From Trogon surrucura (taxonomy: Eukaryota > Chordata > Aves > Trogoniformes > Trogonidae), in contig CM036618.1 of NCBI GenBank assembly GCA_020746105.1, positions 116,195,308 through 116,259,307 of the forward strand: a stretch of DNA of 64,000 nucleotides, written 5' to 3'. The position numbers were made by a program, and so were the translations under genes. Shown here piece by piece: positions 60,892-64,000 of the stretch (position 1 is the stretch's first letter; the number at the start of each line of letters is the position of its first letter). The notes under the pieces were generated by a model. It made no database searches. It saw only the letters and a list, made by a program, of their open reading frames with translations, and was not told where the DNA came from.

Positions 60892-63800
60892 CCATTGTTT
60901 ATATTTGCTGTCCTGCCAAATAATTTTTCATATATATTGTACTTATGGAAAATGTGCTATTTTTTTTTGTTAAATGCAACTTTAATTTTTTCAAGACATT
61001 CAGGACTGAAAGCATGTTGTGAGAAATTTTGAAATAATGTAATAACATCTAGTGAGGTGATAAACCCTACAGGTAGTGTGGAGAAAGCTGACTGATGCTG
61101 GGTTTGTTTTTAAACGTAGTGTGAGTGCTCCAAACTTGGGGTTCATGATTCAACATTCTTGATGTTAATGATTTACAGCAATGAATATCAAGTTAGTTCT
61201 AGGTTTGTCAGGAACAAAAGATTACCTGGGCCTGAAAGGAGTGACTTATCTTGCAATCTGACTGCAGGGAGGTACAGCATAAAAATGAGGGGAAAAACTG
61301 AAATCCAGTGCAAACCAGTTACGTTGAATCCTTTACAGTGGAAAGAGACATTCAGGAGCTCTCTGCCAATTTATGCTTCTCTTGACGCTGCGCCCAAGCA
61401 GTTTGTCACTTGCCTCTGCTGACATTTGACAGCTGCCCAGCTCCCCAGAGGAGACGTGGCTGTTACCAGCAGAAAGCAAGCAGCCCGTGTCAGTTTTTCT
61501 CATGGTCTGTGGATATGTGTTTGCTCATGCTTTTGCACCCACACTCTGGAACAATACAGATGGCAACCAGACCAGTTGTGTGACGATGCTCGGGGAGAAA
61601 CGTGCCTGATTGCTTTCTGCCCAAACCCAAGTCCTCATTTCACTCTTGTCTTTGTTTTCGGTGGAAAGTATTTGCTAAGATCACCCACATCTTGCCATCT
61701 CTGTGGCAGGTGTGTGACAGTCGCTTGGTGTCAGTTATGTGACACCAAGACCATAAGGAGCTGCTCGCTTGGCTCAGGGTGCTAGGCTGTTGTCTCAGCA
61801 TGTCGTGCTTCGCGCTCCTCCTCCTCCTTCTCCCTATCATTGCAAAACCTTTAGTGAGAACTTGCTGAGCGCTCTTCAGATGCAGATCCTAAGCGTCACG
61901 GCTCTGCACCCCAGACTGCCATCATCTTTCAGATGCTTTCTTGGAGCTCTCTGGCTTTGCTGCAGGTCTCTTCCTCCCAGCTGTGCCCATCTTGGCCAGG
62001 TGTTCCCCTCACCTCCAGCCATGGTCTCTGCCGTGGTGGCTCCATCCCATCTCTCGCCTCCAGTCGTGATCTCTGCAGTGGTGGCTCCATTCCATCTGTC
62101 TTGTGTCACTACAGGCCTGTGAAAACCTGCTCAGAGAGGCCGTTGTCAAGCCTGGTCCCTCCATTTCCTGCACTGCTATGTTTGATGGTGCTCTAATTAT
62201 GATTTATTATAGTGTTAGCTTTTGGAGGAGGTGTCAAACAGCTTGGTTTAAAGAGAATCGTTACCAAAATGGTTGGGGTAATGCAAAACCATTTCTACTT
62301 TGTCAAAGAGGATTGAAGGGTAGCGTTGCAGCTTTGGAGGTTTATGGAGTTTTACCTGAGGGGAAGCAGCTTTTAAGCATTATTTTGTTGCTTGTTTGTT
62401 TGTGGCAAAGCATATTTATTTGTGTACGTCAAAAAACGTATCATCTGGAAGAAGAGTATCATACCTAGAACGATTCATAAAGCAGATAGCATTTTACTGT
62501 CTATGGAAAGTTAATCTCCTAATCTGTTTGTCTTTTACCTATAATTGTGTATGAAAGACAACTGTTATTTTAAGGAAAAAAATACTTAAAAAAGAAAAAA
62601 CATTTTCACTTAACTAATATAATGAGAGTTCACATATAAAATTTTGATTTGCTAAACAAGAAATTCCCGCCAGCTTGCATGTCCTCTGCTTTGTAGTGCC
62701 GCAGACCTTGGTACAACCAGAGCATATTCGTCACTCTGTTCCCATCCTCTGCAGCATTTACCTGTCAACACAGCTGGGCTTGTTGTTTGGTTTTGGAGAT
62801 GGGGGAGTTAGGTGAAAATAGGGGGTTTTTCTCTTGCAAAGAAGCTGGAGTAGAAAATGAACAGGAGCTGCATTAGCAGACCCTAAGCATGGAGCAAGAG
62901 CCTGGTGGCGAATACCTTTTTTGTCCTGCCGGGACAGGGTGGGCTGGTGCTGAAGCATTGTAGGGTACTTCCCTCAAAATGCCCTGAACCTCAGTGGCGG
63001 GCGATGCCAGAAACTTGTGGTGCAGCGTGGTTCGCTTACAACTTTTATCTGATCTCCTGTGGTGTTCGTGTAGTCAGTGTGCTTGCCTTTACTGACATCA
63101 GCAACACTTTTTCACTCCTGACAGGAACATAAGGAGTAACTTGGGCAAGAGCCAGACGGATTTTATTATGGCCTGGACATCCTCAATAATATTGCCAGGT
63201 CTCTGGTCATTTCCCAATCCTCGCGATTCTGTCAGTGATGAGGCAGAGAGAAGACAGCTTGGCTTTGAGACATGATCTGAGCTAGTTCTTCTGGCATGCA
63301 GACATTGGTCTTGGATTTATGTGTAAGCTGAACACGCTGCATAGCCAAAAGGAATAAGTGCCCAGTCCATAGTGTTGGGGTTTGGGCCAGTGTCACCAGG
63401 CTTTGGGAGGTTCTGGAGGGCAACTCAGCTCGCCTGCTCTCTTTCCACTGAACGGAGAGCGGGGTTACTTTGCAGCACCTTTGTACAGTGGATGTTGTTG
63501 GATAAAATGCAGCCTGGGGCTCTGAGATGAGACTCAAAGCTTCTGCACAGAGGGAAGCAAGTTCCTGAGCTGCGTCGCGTGACGCGTTTCCAGCAGAGAT
63601 CAGAAAGTGTTCATGCTCCAGCCCACAGCTCCAGTGAGACCTTGTTAAGACTGCTCTCTGCAACAGTGTCATTGCATTACAAAAGACTAATTCAGACTGG
63701 AGCAGGTAAATGCGAAAATACTGGGATCGTCAGGGGACTGTGAAAGCTCAAAACAAGAAAACAACATCTTGGCCTTGTTTGGTTCAGACTGGTAGAGTAA

Positions 63801-64000
63801 GTGCCATTTAAATGCTTGGGGGTATACACTAAATTGATGGACAGGATTGGCACAGGAACTGGTCGATATAAATTGGCAATGAATAAATACAGGCTGGAGA
63901 CCAGAAATTTCTAGCCATGAGATGGGTGTTCTGGAAGACCTTCCATGAAAGAGTCATGAGGGAAAACCAGACCAGGCCCAAAGTAGGAGCAGGGAGGTCC

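Larger units (their letters stand above)
40512..64000 (+). other. Intron 3 (and possibly unrecognised exons) to the window end
   Basis: At least 23.5 kb after the exon 3 donor without an exon I can defend. It includes an antisense CR1 (41.9-43.1 kb), a short CR1 tail (60.8 kb), a long pyrimidine tract (60.54-60.73 kb), T25 at about 59,690-59,714, and CAAA repeats at about 57,150-57,170. Many acceptor-like sites exist (for example before 48,842, 53,839, 54,841 and 62,757). In phase 1 most lead to a stop within a few codons; the 57-base symmetric frame after 62,756 does not, but I could not confirm it. Confidence 0.5.

Noticed and set aside
1..64000. CRISPR arrays, prokaryotic operons, integrons or phage modules
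   Set aside because: None present. The sequence has vertebrate features throughout: spliced exons, a CpG island, CR1, a tRNA-SINE and an LTR.

Overview
This is vertebrate nuclear DNA, most likely from a bird and perhaps a passerine. CR1 (chicken repeat 1) LINE fragments ending in tandem ATTCT(A/G)TG-type 3' tails occur on both strands. There is a solo retroviral LTR with a perfect 5-bp target duplication. Near position 2,650 a tRNA-Ile-like SINE head is fused to a CR1 tail, the architecture I know from TguSINE1 of passerine birds. The window has no prokaryotic-style gene arrangement, and nearly every long reading frame in it is a chance frame.

Layout. Positions 1-18,500 show no exon I can support. 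They hold two SINE copies (about 2.06-2.19 and 2.65-2.84 kb), one CR1 tail (8.97-9.08 kb) and otherwise unique AT-rich sequence. A CpG island with a G-quadruplex-forming run (about 18.56-19.42 kb) covers the first coding exon of a plus-strand gene. That exon starts at ATG 19,097 in a strong Kozak context, encodes a signal peptide, and ends at a GTGAGT donor after 19,205. Two further exons fit it in phase: 21,183-21,323 and 40,374-40,511. All three introns are phase 1, the reading frame stays open across the junctions, and exon 3 carries two N-glycosylation sequons. The gene therefore encodes a secreted or membrane protein of the exocytic pathway, and only about the first 129 residues are visible. 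I do not recognise the family, and the rest of the gene lies in unidentified exons or beyond 64 kb.

Intron 1 is about 2.0 kb, intron 2 about 19.05 kb, and intron 3 runs at least 23.5 kb to the window end. Intron 2 contains an old MIR/CORE-SINE-like relic (about 27.87-27.95 kb), a decayed sense CR1 (34.56-35.33 kb) and a 1,181-bp solo LTR (37,473-38,653). Intron 3 contains an antisense CR1 with a 336-codon reverse-transcriptase frame still open (41.9-43.1 kb), a 185-bp almost pure pyrimidine tract with nine perfect 9-bp repeats (60.54-60.73 kb), and a short CR1 tail next to it.

I found no convincing undescribed biological system. The best leads are the unidentified signal-peptide gene, the tRNA/CR1 hybrid SINE pair, the cleanly flanked solo LTR, the long polypyrimidine tract, and a possible early-terminating alternative exon at 48,842.
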